DNA of 64,000 nt from a bacterium D16-50. Its GTDB lineage: Bacteria; Bacillota; Clostridia; Lachnospirales; Lachnospiraceae. The notes beneath the pieces were generated by a model. That model did not search any database and was not told the DNA's origin. It worked only from the letters and a program-made list of their open reading frames with translations. A program made the translations under genes and the position numbers. Shown piece by piece: positions 16,506-24,498 of this stretch. How positions within the stretch are numbered: the first letter of the stretch is position 1; every line of letters begins with the position of its first letter. The stretch covers positions 62,001-126,000 of the forward strand of contig RAZA01000008.1 of NCBI GenBank assembly GCA_003612485.1, read 5' to 3'.

Positions 16506-17025
16506 ACACATTAGGGTACTTTTGCCGGAGGAAGAGCTGAATGAGAGAATTCAGACGCTGGGAAGGGAGATCAGCAGGGACTATGAGGGAAGGCAGGTAC
16601 ACATGATCTGTGTCCTGAAGGGGGGCAGCTTTTTCATGTGTGATCTGGCGAAACGGATCTCGGTGCCGGTATCGCTGGATTTCATGTCCGTATCCAGCTA
16701 CGGCAGCGGCACGAAGTCGGGGGGCGTGGTGAAGATCGTGAAGGATCTGGACGAGCCCATCAAGGATAAGGATGTTCTGGTGGTGGAGGATATCGTGGAC
16801 AGCGGCAGGACCCTGAGCTATCTTCTGGAGATGCTCATGGCCAGAGGTCCCAGATCTCTAAAGCTCTGCACGCTGCTGGATAAGCCCGACAGGCGCGTGG
16901 TGGATGTGAATGTGGATTATACGGGATTTCAGATCCCGGATGAGTTCGTGGTGGGCTTCGGGCTGGATTATGACCAGAGATACCGCAACCTGCCTTATAT
17001 CGGGGTAGTGGAATTCGATCAATAG
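16498..17025 (+). CDS. hpt: Hypoxanthine phosphoribosyltransferase
   Basis: 175 residues. The PRPP-binding loop is VVEDIVDSGRT at 95-105, and the flexible loop SVSSYGSGTKSGG is at about 65-76. KGGSFF near residue 41 forms the pyrophosphate site. The enzyme salvages hypoxanthine (and usually guanine) with PRPP to IMP/GMP. The ATG at 16498 is preceded by CGGAGGAG and overlaps the tilS stop by 8 bp. An earlier in-frame codon would only translate the tilS 3' end. The tilS-hpt-ftsH order is conserved in Firmicutes. Confidence 0.96.
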   Translation: MSEHIRVLLPEEELNERIQTLGREISRDYEGRQVHMICVLKGGSFFMCDLAKRISVPVSLDFMSVSSYGSGTKSGGVVKIVKDLDEPIKDKDVLVVEDIVDSGRTLSYLLEMLMARGPRSLKLCTLLDKPDRRVVDVNVDYTGFQIPDEFVVGFGLDYDQRYRNLPYIGVVEFDQ

Positions 17026-17037
17026 GAGGCTTGTGAG

Positions 17038-18849
17038 TTGAGGCAGAGCGGTAGAGGATTTAATTCATATTTGACATTTATCATGGTGCTTCTTCTGGCG
17101 GTGGTTCTGCTGGTGGCGCTGAACCGTGTGGACGATTCCTACACCAGAGAGCAGCTGATATCCGACATGAAAGCGGAAAGGGTCAGGGAGGTGGAGGTGC
17201 ATCCCAACAGCGAGACCCCCACGGGATATCTGCGGGTGGAGCTGGTAAACGGCGCGGAGAGGGAGATCTATGTGACGGATATCAAGGAGGCGGAGGAGCT
17301 GGTCAGATCCTACGGCTTCGACCCTCTGGTGAAGGATGTGCCCAGAGAGGGCTGGGTGCTGACCACGCTGGTTCCCATGCTGATCGTGGTGGCGGTGGTA
17401 TTCCTCTTTATGATGTTCAATGCCCAGAACGCGGGCAACGGCAATGCCAGAATGATGAATTTCGGCAAGAGCCGGGCCAGACTGTTTCTGGGGGACAAAA
17501 GCATCACCTTCGAGCAGGTGGCAGGCCTGCAGGAGGAGAAGGAGGAGCTTGAAGAGATCGTGGACTTCCTCAAGGATCCCGGCAAGTTCACCAAGGTGGG
17601 GGCACGGATTCCTAAGGGAGTGCTGCTGGAAGGGTCGCCCGGTACGGGCAAGACGCTGCTGGCCAAGGCAGTGGCAGGGGAGGCGGGGGTTCCCTTCTTC
17701 AGCATATCCGGATCGGACTTCGTGGAAATGTTTGTGGGCGTGGGTGCTTCCCGGGTGCGGGATCTGTTTGAGGAGGCGAAAAAGAACTCTCCCTGCATCG
17801 TGTTCATAGACGAGATCGATGCGGTGGCCAGACGCAGGGGCACCGGCATGGGCGGCGGCCATGACGAGAGGGAGCAGACCCTGAACCAGCTTCTTGTGGA
17901 GATGGACGGCTTCGGCATCAACGAAGGCATCATTGTCATGGCGGCCACGAACCGGGTGGACATTCTGGATCCCGCCATTCTCCGGCCGGGACGCTTCGAC
18001 AGAAAGGTCACGGTGAGCGCGCCGGACGTAGGGGGCAGAGAAGACATTCTGAAGGTCCATGCCAAGAACAAGCCTCTGGCGGAGGATGTGGACTTGAAGC
18101 AGGTGGCCCAGACCACGGCAGGCTTCACCGGGGCGGATCTGGAGAATCTTCTGAACGAGGCGGCCATCAATGCGGCAAAGAAGAACAAGGGGTATGTGGC
18201 TCAGGAGGATATCACCAAGGCCTTCGTGAAGGTGGGAATCGGCACGGAGAAAAAGAGCCGGGTGATCTCGGAGAAGGAGAAGAAAATCACCGCGTACCAT
18301 GAGGCGGGACATGCAATTCTGTTTCATGTGCTGCCGGACGTGGGGCCGGTATATACGGTGTCCATCATCCCTACGGGGCAGGGAGCCGCAGGCTATACCA
18401 TGCCGCTGCCGGAGAAGGACGAGATGTTTTTGACCAAGGGAAAGATGCTTCAGGACATCATGGTGTCTCTGGGAGGCAGGATCGCAGAGGAGATTATCTT
18501 TAAGGATATCACCACGGGAGCCTCCAGCGATATCAAAAAGGCCACCAAGGTGGCCCGCAGGATGGTGACACGCTTCGGCATGTCGGAGAATATCGGGGTT
18601 ATCTGCTATGATGACGATGATGACGAGGTATTCATAGGAAGGGATCTGGCCCATGCCAAGAGCCACAGCGAGGCCGTTGCCGGACAGATCGACAGGGAGG
18701 TGAAGTCCATTGTGGACGAATGCTATGCAAAGGCCAAGGAGCTGATCCTGAAGAACGAAAAGGTGCTGCATGGATGCGCCCAGCTGCTTCTGCAGAAGGA
18801 AAAGATCGGTCGGGAAGAATTCGAGGCGCTGTTCGAGGCAGAAGGTTGA
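17038..18849 (+). CDS. ftsH: ATP-dependent zinc metalloprotease FtsH
   Basis: 603 residues, membrane AAA+ protease that degrades unassembled membrane proteins and short-lived regulators as a hexamer. Transmembrane helices lie at about 9-28 and 103-124. The AAA module has Walker A GSPGTGKT at 199-206, Walker [11 protein letters not shown], and the second-region-of-homology [22 protein letters not shown]. The zinc motif HEAGH is at 421-425. The usual Pro at the second Walker position is Ser, which still fits GxxxxGKT. The start is TTG with AGGAGG 8 nt upstream, overlapping the hpt stop. It ends the conserved block; an inverted repeat and a terminator follow. Confidence 0.97.
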   Translation: MRQSGRGFNSYLTFIMVLLLAVVLLVALNRVDDSYTREQLISDMKAERVREVEVHPNSETPTGYLRVELVNGAEREIYVTDIKEAEELVRSYGFDPLVKDVPREGWVLTTLVPMLIVVAVVFLFMMFNAQNAGNGNARMMNFGKSRARLFLGDKSITFEQVAGLQEEKEELEEIVDFLKDPGKFTKVGARIPKGVLLEGSPGTGKTLLAKAVAGEAGVPFFSISGSDFVEMFVGVGASRVRDLFEEAKKNSPCIVFIDEIDAVARRRGTGMGGGHDEREQTLNQLLVEMDGFGINEGIIVMAATNRVDILDPAILRPGRFDRKVTVSAPDVGGREDILKVHAKNKPLAEDVDLKQVAQTTAGFTGADLENLLNEAAINAAKKNKGYVAQEDITKAFVKVGIGTEKKSRVISEKEKKITAYHEAGHAILFHVLPDVGPVYTVSIIPTGQGAAGYTMPLPEKDEMFLTKGKMLQDIMVSLGGRIAEEIIFKDITTGASSDIKKATKVARRMVTRFGMSENIGVICYDDDDDEVFIGRDLAHAKSHSEAVAGQIDREVKSIVDECYAKAKELILKNEKVLHGCAQLLLQKEKIGREEFEALFEAEG

Positions 18850-18860
18850 ACTGGATTGTG

Positions 18861-18900
18861 CAAAATTGCTAAAAACAGAGCTTAACTTTTAGTAATTTTG
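18861..18900 (+). repeat. 14-bp AT-rich inverted repeat after ftsH
   Basis: CAAAATTGCTAAAA (18861-18874) and TTTTAGTAATTTTG (18887-18900) pair along all 14 positions with one G-U. The loop is 12 nt. It starts 12 bp after the ftsH stop and could stabilise or end the ftsH mRNA. Confidence 0.65.
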
Positions 18901-18913
18901 TTGGTTTTGGGGC

Positions 18914-18942
18914 TTGGCAAAAAGGGAGGGGGATGGTATTAT
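18914..18942 (+). promoter_or_regulatory. Promoter of a short transcription unit downstream of ftsH
   Basis: TTGGCA (18914-18919), a 17-bp spacer and TATTAT (18937-18942). An overlapping TATAAT at 18940-18945 would give a 20-bp spacer. The next strong terminator is only about 65 bp downstream. Confidence 0.5.
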
Positions 18943-18948
18943 AATATG

Positions 18949-19039
18949 CGTAACCCCCAATACATTATATAGTTTTTTGCTATACCCCATAAGAAATACC
19001 TTCTCTAAAAAGGGCAGCCACCCCATGGCTGTCCTTTTT
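18949..19039 (+). ncRNA. Candidate small RNA of about 90 nt ending in a Rho-independent terminator
   Basis: The interval runs from a predicted start at about 18949 to a terminator whose arms are AAAGGGCAGCCA (19009-19020) and TGGCTGTCCTTTTT (19026-19039). It has no open reading frame with a ribosome site. A small ATATAG/CTATAC hairpin lies at about 18967-18984. It matches no RNA family I recognise. The terminator may also serve ftsH read-through and, because of its A-rich 5' arm, opposing transcripts. Confidence 0.4.
19009..19039 (+). terminator. Rho-independent terminator downstream of ftsH
   Basis: GGGCAGCCA pairs with TGGCTGTCC (one G-U) around a 5-nt loop, flanked by AAA on the left and TTTTT on the right. 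This is a strong and probably bidirectional terminator. Confidence 0.85.
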
Positions 19040-19133
19040 ACATTCTGCCGGAGGAATAAGCAAAAATGATGCAAACAAGGGGTATGATGAGGTATGATAA
19101 AAAAAGACCTTGAAGAGCGGAAGGGAGATGCCT

Positions 19134-20240
19134 GTGAGGAAGAAATGGATATCCATAGCGCTTACGGCCTGCGTATGCGGCCTGCTGTCCTATAGGGCGC
19201 AGGCATCGGAGGAGACGTCCGGGAATGGGGAGATCGAGGAGCTGAGGGAGAGGTACGAGGCTTACCAGCAGAGCTTCGAGGCCATAGAGACCGTGGAGGA
19301 CATAGAGAAAAACGGCTATGAGATCATAGAGGATCAGAGCTTTTCCGTGGCTTTGGAGACCTTCGGGGAAGAGGAGGTGTTTTTTTATTCCATTCTGGAG
19401 AAGGAATATCATAGGCTTGCCATATTGATCGCTGACAATGAAGGCGGGGTGCTCTATAAGACCAATCAGCTGGAGACCAACTACAAACATCCGGGAAGGC
19501 TGGAGCAGCCGGTGAAGGAGCTGGCGGCCGTTTCGTTTCAGGATCTGGACCAGAACGGCTTAAAGGATATCATACTCATTACCAGCTGCGAGAATGCTCA
19601 GGGGGATTATGCCGGAAAGCCCTATAGGGTCGGGGATGTGCTGTTTCAGAGGGACGGGCAGTTCTATCGGGACTGGAGGATATCGGACAAGATAAACCGC
19701 TTCAGCATGAACAAGAGCGTGGACGTTATTGCAGCCTATGTCCGGGACGGCAGCTCCACGGAGGCGCTCTATACCGCGGCAACCCTTCAGGAGCTGCTGG
19801 ACAGCGGGTTTCAAGTCATCGAGGAGCAGAATTACTCTCGGCAGTTCGAGAAGCAGGGCTATCTCCAGATCGTTCCCGGAGTCATGAAGATGGCGGAATA
19901 CGATGTGTTCATGATTTTTCTGGTGAACGAGGAGGGCTATATCGTGTGGAGCTTCCAGCCCATGGGAGACTATGACAATCTCTATGCCATGCGGGGAATG
20001 GCCTGCAAGGACGTGGACGGGGACGGCATGAAGGATATCGTGGTGCTGGCGAAGTACAGTTATGCGGAGGACGGGGGCATAAGGCTCATAGACAATAAAT
20101 GCTCCATCTATTATCAGAGGACGGACGGATTCGTGGAGGACAAGGAATTCGAGAAGACATATCATTGTACGGAGAAAGATACGGTGAAGGATCTGGTGGA
20201 GATCATCAGGGAATACTGGGGGTGGCCGAAGGAAGAATGA
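19134..20240 (+). CDS. Secreted FG-GAP/VCBS-like protein upstream of a two-component system
   Basis: 368 residues from a GTG at 19134 with GAAGGGAG 6 nt upstream; TTG 19110 and ATG 19128 are alternatives with worse spacing. A signal peptide (RKKWISIALTACVCGLLSYRAQA) directs export. Two Ca-binding-type loops, DLDQNGLKD (about residue 143) and DVDGDGMKD (about 302), sit in FG-GAP-like contexts (FQDLDQNGLKDIILIT, CKDVDGDGMKDIVVLA), which suggests an incomplete propeller. Its stop overlaps the response-regulator start by 4 bp (ATGA), so it is translated together with the signalling pair. A role as extracytoplasmic sensor or ligand for the kinase is inferred from that coupling. Confidence 0.75.
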   Translation: MRKKWISIALTACVCGLLSYRAQASEETSGNGEIEELRERYEAYQQSFEAIETVEDIEKNGYEIIEDQSFSVALETFGEEEVFFYSILEKEYHRLAILIADNEGGVLYKTNQLETNYKHPGRLEQPVKELAAVSFQDLDQNGLKDIILITSCENAQGDYAGKPYRVGDVLFQRDGQFYRDWRISDKINRFSMNKSVDVIAAYVRDGSSTEALYTAATLQELLDSGFQVIEEQNYSRQFEKQGYLQIVPGVMKMAEYDVFMIFLVNEEGYIVWSFQPMGDYDNLYAMRGMACKDVDGDGMKDIVVLAKYSYAEDGGIRLIDNKCSIYYQRTDGFVEDKEFEKTYHCTEKDTVKDLVEIIREYWGWPKEE

Positions 20241-20890
20241 TTAAGATACTGATCGTGGACGACGAAAAACCTATCTGTGATTTAATAGACATAAACTTGT
20301 CGGCTGCAGGCTATCACTGCAAGGCGGTGCAGGACGGGCTGCAGGCCTTAGACATGATCGAATCCGAGAGCTTTGACCTGATTCTGCTGGACATCATGCT
20401 GCCGGGGGCCGACGGATACGACATCATGGAATATATCAGGCCCTTAAAGATCCCGGTGATCTTCATCACGGCCAAGCATGAGGTGAAGGACAGGGTTAAG
20501 GGGCTGAGGCTGGGGGCCGAGGACTATCTGGTGAAGCCCTTTGACGTGGTGGAGCTGACGGCCAGAGTGGAGGTGGTGCTTCGGCGCTACAACAAGACGG
20601 AGAGCATCCTCAGCGCCGGGGACGTGGTGGTGGACGTGGAGGCGCGGACAGTGACCAGAGCGGGGAAGCAGGTGATCCTCACAAACAAGGAGTACGGCCT
20701 TTTGATCCTGTTTCTCAGAAACAAGAACATTGCCCTGTTCCGAGAGAGTCTGTACGAGAAGGTCTGGGGGGACGAGTATCTGGCGGACAGCCGGACGCTT
20801 GACCTTCATGTCCAGAGGCTTAGGCGGAAGATGGGCTGGGAGAAAAATCTGGTAGCAGTGTATAAGATCGGCTACCGTCTGGAGATCTGA
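20237..20890 (+). CDS. OmpR/PhoB-family response regulator
   Basis: 217 residues. The receiver domain has the acidic pair Asp8/Asp9, phospho-acceptor Asp52 (LILLDIMLPGADG), Thr78 and Lys100 (DYLVKPFD). The C-terminal winged helix is typical of OmpR: TNKEYGLLILFLRNKN, RTLDLHVQRLRRKMG and YKIGYRLEI. It binds DNA as a dimer when phosphorylated. Its start overlaps the preceding gene's stop and it lies 2 bp before the kinase gene, so the partner is unambiguous. The target genes are not visible in the sequence. Confidence 0.95.
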   Translation: MIKILIVDDEKPICDLIDINLSAAGYHCKAVQDGLQALDMIESESFDLILLDIMLPGADGYDIMEYIRPLKIPVIFITAKHEVKDRVKGLRLGAEDYLVKPFDVVELTARVEVVLRRYNKTESILSAGDVVVDVEARTVTRAGKQVILTNKEYGLLILFLRNKNIALFRESLYEKVWGDEYLADSRTLDLHVQRLRRKMGWEKNLVAVYKIGYRLEI

Positions 20891-20892
20891 CT

Positions 20893-22485
20893 ATGAAGTT
20901 TTTGTACAAGATTCTGCTTTGCACCATCATCATCATGGCAGTGGCTTTTGGGTTCAGCGGCTACCTCTTCGTAAATTTCGTGTTCGAGTCGGCCTTGGAG
21001 CGGGAGGTGGAGCAGGCGCTGGACGGAAACAATATCCTGCGGTTCGCCTTCGAGACGGCAGCGCTGAATATCCCTTCCAAGTACAATGTGCTGCAGGACA
21101 CGGCTGTCCGGCAGATCGGCACCCGGCTGGAGAGCAGCGGGCAGAACACCAGCCGCTATCTGCGGCTGTCCGATGAGGCCAATGAGATTCTCTATGCCAG
21201 CAACGGCTTTCCGGAGGATACGGCCCTTCTGCAGCAGATCGGACCGGACACCAGAGTCTGGGAAATCACCTTCCATCAGGACCGCTATTTCGTACATACG
21301 GGGGTGATGGTCAATGTTCTGGATAGAAAGCTGTATCTGGAGACGTTAGACGATGCCACGGAGGTATTTCAGGAACGGAGGGCGGGATTCGCCATCTACC
21401 GCAGGGTCACTCTGGCCATGCTGGCCTGCAGCGGCGCGGTGATGCTGGGAATCTGTATCTGGCTTACCAAGCCCATCCGCATTCTGGCCAACGCCACCAA
21501 GCGGATGGCGCAGGGAGATTACGGCTACAGGGCGAAACGGGTCAGCGACGACGAGCTGGGCCAGCTGACTACGGACTTCAACAGCATGGCAAATGTGCTG
21601 GAGGGAACCATAGGGGAGCTGAAAGAGGAGGTGCGGGCAAGAGAGGACTTTATAGCCGCCTTCGCCCATGAGCTCAAGACGCCTCTCACCGCTATTATCG
21701 GCTATGCGGATCTGCTCCGCACCAGAAAGCTGGACGATGAGAAGCACTTTCTGTCGGCAAACTATATCTATACGGAAGGAAAGAGGCTGGAGAATATGTC
21801 CTTCCGGCTGCTGGACATCATAGTGACAAAGAGGGAGACGCTGGAACCTCAGCCTGTGGACGCCAAGGTATTCTTTGATTACCTCAGGGGGATGTTTGCG
21901 GGCAACAAGGAGCAGAAGATTCGGATATCCGTTCAGCCGGGAACGGTATATGGGGAAGCAAACCTTCTCAAATCCGTGTTGCTGAACCTGATGGACAATG
22001 CCTGCAAGGCATCCAGCCCCGGGGGCGTGGTGAGGCTGTCGGGAAGGTGCCTTGAAAACGGGTATGCCTTCGAGGTGAAGGATTACGGAGTGGGCATTCC
22101 TGAGGAGGAGCTGAAGAAGGTGACGGAGGCCTTCTATATGGTGGACAAGTCCCGTTCCCGCAGCAAGAACGGCGCAGGGCTGGGGCTTGCTCTCTGCGTG
22201 GAGATTCTGCGGCTCCACCGAAGTGCGCTGGACATCGACAGCAAGGTGGGAGAGGGTACTTGCATCCGTTTTGTGATACCGGGGCCGGAGCGTGACGGGG
22301 AGCAGTACAAGCATAGAAAAGAGGAGCCGGAGAAGACAGAGGAGAAAGGTGTGGGGCACGATGGAGAGGAAGAGCGGGAAGAACATAGGGAGAGGGAAGA
22401 GGATAGGGCTGTTCCTGATTCCGCTGTCGCTGGTGATAGTGGGGCTGGCAGTGTGGGGGCCGGAGGCCATGGCGAAGTACAATGA
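20893..22485 (+). CDS. Membrane sensor histidine kinase with a frame-overlapping C-terminal tail
   Basis: 530 residues. Two transmembrane helices (about 8-30 and 172-192) enclose a roughly 140-residue extracytoplasmic sensor. A HAMP domain (about 193-245), HisKA with His259 in AAFAHELKTPLTAIIGY, and HATPase boxes N (LLNLMDNACKA), G1 (VKDYGVGIP) and G2 (NGAGLGLAL) follow. The catalytic domain ends near residue 463 (GTCIRFVIPG). The remaining 65 residues are Glu/Arg/Gly-rich with no fold, and the last 125 bp overlap the next gene in another frame. The tail is probably a run-on after loss of an earlier stop. It pairs with the response regulator 2 bp upstream. Confidence 0.93.
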   Translation: MKFLYKILLCTIIIMAVAFGFSGYLFVNFVFESALEREVEQALDGNNILRFAFETAALNIPSKYNVLQDTAVRQIGTRLESSGQNTSRYLRLSDEANEILYASNGFPEDTALLQQIGPDTRVWEITFHQDRYFVHTGVMVNVLDRKLYLETLDDATEVFQERRAGFAIYRRVTLAMLACSGAVMLGICIWLTKPIRILANATKRMAQGDYGYRAKRVSDDELGQLTTDFNSMANVLEGTIGELKEEVRAREDFIAAFAHELKTPLTAIIGYADLLRTRKLDDEKHFLSANYIYTEGKRLENMSFRLLDIIVTKRETLEPQPVDAKVFFDYLRGMFAGNKEQKIRISVQPGTVYGEANLLKSVLLNLMDNACKASSPGGVVRLSGRCLENGYAFEVKDYGVGIPEEELKKVTEAFYMVDKSRSRSKNGAGLGLALCVEILRLHRSALDIDSKVGEGTCIRFVIPGPERDGEQYKHRKEEPEKTEEKGVGHDGEEEREEHREREEDRAVPDSAVAGDSGAGSVGAGGHGEVQ

Positions 22486-23203
22486 CAAGGATATTCTGAA
22501 CCAGATCCGGACGCAGGAGACGGAGACGAGAACGGCGGGCTACCGCTATTCGCTCAACAGCAACGAAAAGCTGTACATCCTGTCCCAATGTCTGAACAAT
22601 CAGATACTTCCTGAAAGCGACCAGAGCGCCATGACCAGAGTGGAGCCGGACTATCCTGAGCTGAAGGGGACATACGCCTTTGTGGTGAACAGACAGGGCG
22701 CGGCGGAGCCGGAGGAATCGGGGATAGACCTATGCAATCAGGGACTTCAGGAGCTGAAGAAGCTGGAGGTGCTGCCGCAGGAGATCCGGGAGCTGAAGGA
22801 GTCGGCCTACACGGCGGTACTGTATTCGGCCATAGACGTGCCGGAGCCCAGAAATAATGTTCTGGTATGGAAGATCAGCCTGAATACGGGAAAGCAGAAT
22901 GCCAACAAGGAGAACCGCCTGCTGGACGCCTATGTGGACGCGGACACGGGAAAGATATATGAGTTCTATGTGCGGGTGGGAATCTCGGCATGGAAGGATG
23001 TGGATGCGGACAAGATAGTCCGTTCATGGGCGGAATACATGGAGCTTGAGGAGCCTGTAGAGCAGGAAAACACCAATCCCTTGGCGGAGGCCACGCCTTT
23101 TTTTAAGAAATATGTGTTTGAAGGCATGGAGGGCAATGATACCGTGGTCACAGTGGGCTTCTATGACGGAATCAATGAGCTGTATCTCAAGGTATCCAGA
23201 TAA
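22361..23203 (+). CDS. Membrane-anchored extracytoplasmic protein of unknown function in the two-component operon
   Basis: 280 residues. The ATG at 22361 begins MERKSGKNIGRGKRIG and is followed by a hydrophobic helix at about 16-34 (LFLIPLSLVIVGLAVWG). The rest is predicted outside the cell. Near residues 180-205 it has LLDAYVDADTGKIYEFYVRV, which resembles the substrate-independent PepSY/YpeB-like propeptide motif, but that is only a resemblance. The gene starts inside the 3' end of the kinase gene (125-bp overlap), so the two are co-expressed. It may modulate the kinase. I do not recognise the family. Confidence 0.75.
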   Translation: MERKSGKNIGRGKRIGLFLIPLSLVIVGLAVWGPEAMAKYNDKDILNQIRTQETETRTAGYRYSLNSNEKLYILSQCLNNQILPESDQSAMTRVEPDYPELKGTYAFVVNRQGAAEPEESGIDLCNQGLQELKKLEVLPQEIRELKESAYTAVLYSAIDVPEPRNNVLVWKISLNTGKQNANKENRLLDAYVDADTGKIYEFYVRVGISAWKDVDADKIVRSWAEYMELEEPVEQENTNPLAEATPFFKKYVFEGMEGNDTVVTVGFYDGINELYLKVSR

Positions 23204-23282
23204 CTTTTGCCGGACATGGTTTTCTCGGAGATGCTTCGTTTAGCCCTTTGCAGGTTTTTTCGGGGCTTATGGTGGAAAAAGT

Positions 23283-23311
23283 TTGCATTCTTTATGAGAA
23301 AATGATACATT
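23283..23311 (+). promoter_or_regulatory. Possible promoter for the amidase gene, in the 23204-23546 gap
   Basis: TTGCAT (23283-23288), 17 bp, then TACATT (23306-23311) in a locally AT-rich part of the 343-bp gap. The gap otherwise has no gene or clear terminator. The remaining stretch to 23546 is GC-rich leader with no repeat that I can see. Confidence 0.35.
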
Positions 23312-23546
23312 AATTATACAAAAATGATGATGTTCTGATATGTTTACCTTATATACTGCATATAGTTGGAGGCGATGTCCGGCAGAATTGTGTGGATGGA
23401 GGTTGCCTGAGAAAACGAAAGGAATCCGCTGGGGAAAAAAGAAGCCTTTCTGCACTGTGACGAACGGGGGCGCAAGGAGGGGCATCGGCGGTTAGAACGG
23501 AGCGGATTCTTGGATGTGGGGCCGTGAGGCAGGGAAGGAATGAGGT

Positions 23547-24461
23547 ATGCAGGGGCGTAGGGACGAAAGAAGAGGTTCGGCAGAGGCGAAGACAGTCAGA
23601 ACGGTGCCGCAGAAGGGGAAGGGGCCTCAAAAGGCCGCGGCGGCCAAACGGGTCAGAAGGAGCAAAAAAGCCGATAGGAAGATGGCGGCGATGGTTTTTG
23701 TGACTGTGGTGCTGCTGTTTTTCAGCTGCAGATCCGTGTGGAAGCTGATTGCATCCGAGAAGTCTCCCGACGCGGCTCAGGCGGCAGGGATGGAGGCCGG
23801 GGATTCTTCGGGAGGAATTGGGCCCATGCACGGCGACATCGTGACGCTTGCGGAGAATCTGGGGGATCAGGCCGGGGATTCGGTCCAGAAACGGGGGATT
23901 CTGGTGGCCATTGATCCGGGCCATGGGGGATACGATAACGGCAGCAATATAGACGGGATATACGAGCAGGAGATCACACTGGACATCTCCCTTCTTTTGG
24001 CGGACAAGCTGAAGGCCATGGGCTACGACACTCTGCTGCTCAGAGAGGACAACGAAACCCATCTGTTTCCTGAAGAGCGGGTGGAGAAGGCGGAAAAGGC
24101 CAAGGCGGATCTATATATCAGCATTCATGTGAATACCTTCGACAGCGATACATCCGTGTCCGGACTGGAGACCTGGTACTGCGAAGATTCCGTGAAAAGC
24201 GAGCAGCTGGCAAGGCTGGTTCAGAATAGGGCCGCCGAGGCCGCCGAGGCAAAGGACAGGGGACTGAAGGAGACGGATGAGCTTATCGTGATTCGGGATG
24301 CGGCCATGCCCTCTTGCCTGGTGGAGACAGGCTTTCTCACCAATAGGGCGGAGCGGATGGCATTGGTGTCCAAGGACTATCAGGAAAAGCTGGCTCAGGG
24401 CATAGCTCAGGGAATTGATGAGTTTGTGGGCCTTCAGGAAGGAGCCGCACAGGGCAGGTGA
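23547..24461 (+). CDS. N-acetylmuramoyl-L-alanine amidase (Amidase_3), membrane-anchored
   Basis: 304 residues. A long basic cytoplasmic segment (1-45) leads to a signal-anchor helix at about 46-62. After a linker, the Amidase_3 zinc hydrolase domain runs from about 117 to 295: VAIDPGHGGYDNG carries the first zinc His, YEQEITLD the zinc Glu, YISIHVNTF the second His, and LVETGFLTN the catalytic Glu. The enzyme cleaves the amide between N-acetylmuramic acid and the stem peptide, so it works on the cell wall in division, growth or sporulation. No wall-binding repeats are present. The ATG at 23547 has AAGGAATGAGG upstream. Confidence 0.93.
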   Translation: MQGRRDERRGSAEAKTVRTVPQKGKGPQKAAAAKRVRRSKKADRKMAAMVFVTVVLLFFSCRSVWKLIASEKSPDAAQAAGMEAGDSSGGIGPMHGDIVTLAENLGDQAGDSVQKRGILVAIDPGHGGYDNGSNIDGIYEQEITLDISLLLADKLKAMGYDTLLLREDNETHLFPEERVEKAEKAKADLYISIHVNTFDSDTSVSGLETWYCEDSVKSEQLARLVQNRAAEAAEAKDRGLKETDELIVIRDAAMPSCLVETGFLTNRAERMALVSKDYQEKLAQGIAQGIDEFVGLQEGAAQGR

Positions 24462-24498
24462 GAAGGTGCTGATGAACCGCTCAGGTGAGGAGGCACAT

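Noticed and set aside
17065..18771. A 568-codon open frame antisense to ftsH, and similar long antisense frames over the M3 peptidase (3264-4469) and the M60 gene (56052-57371)
   Set aside because: They have no ribosome site, show His/Leu/Arg-rich composition typical of reversed GC-rich coding sequence, and lie entirely over well-identified genes.
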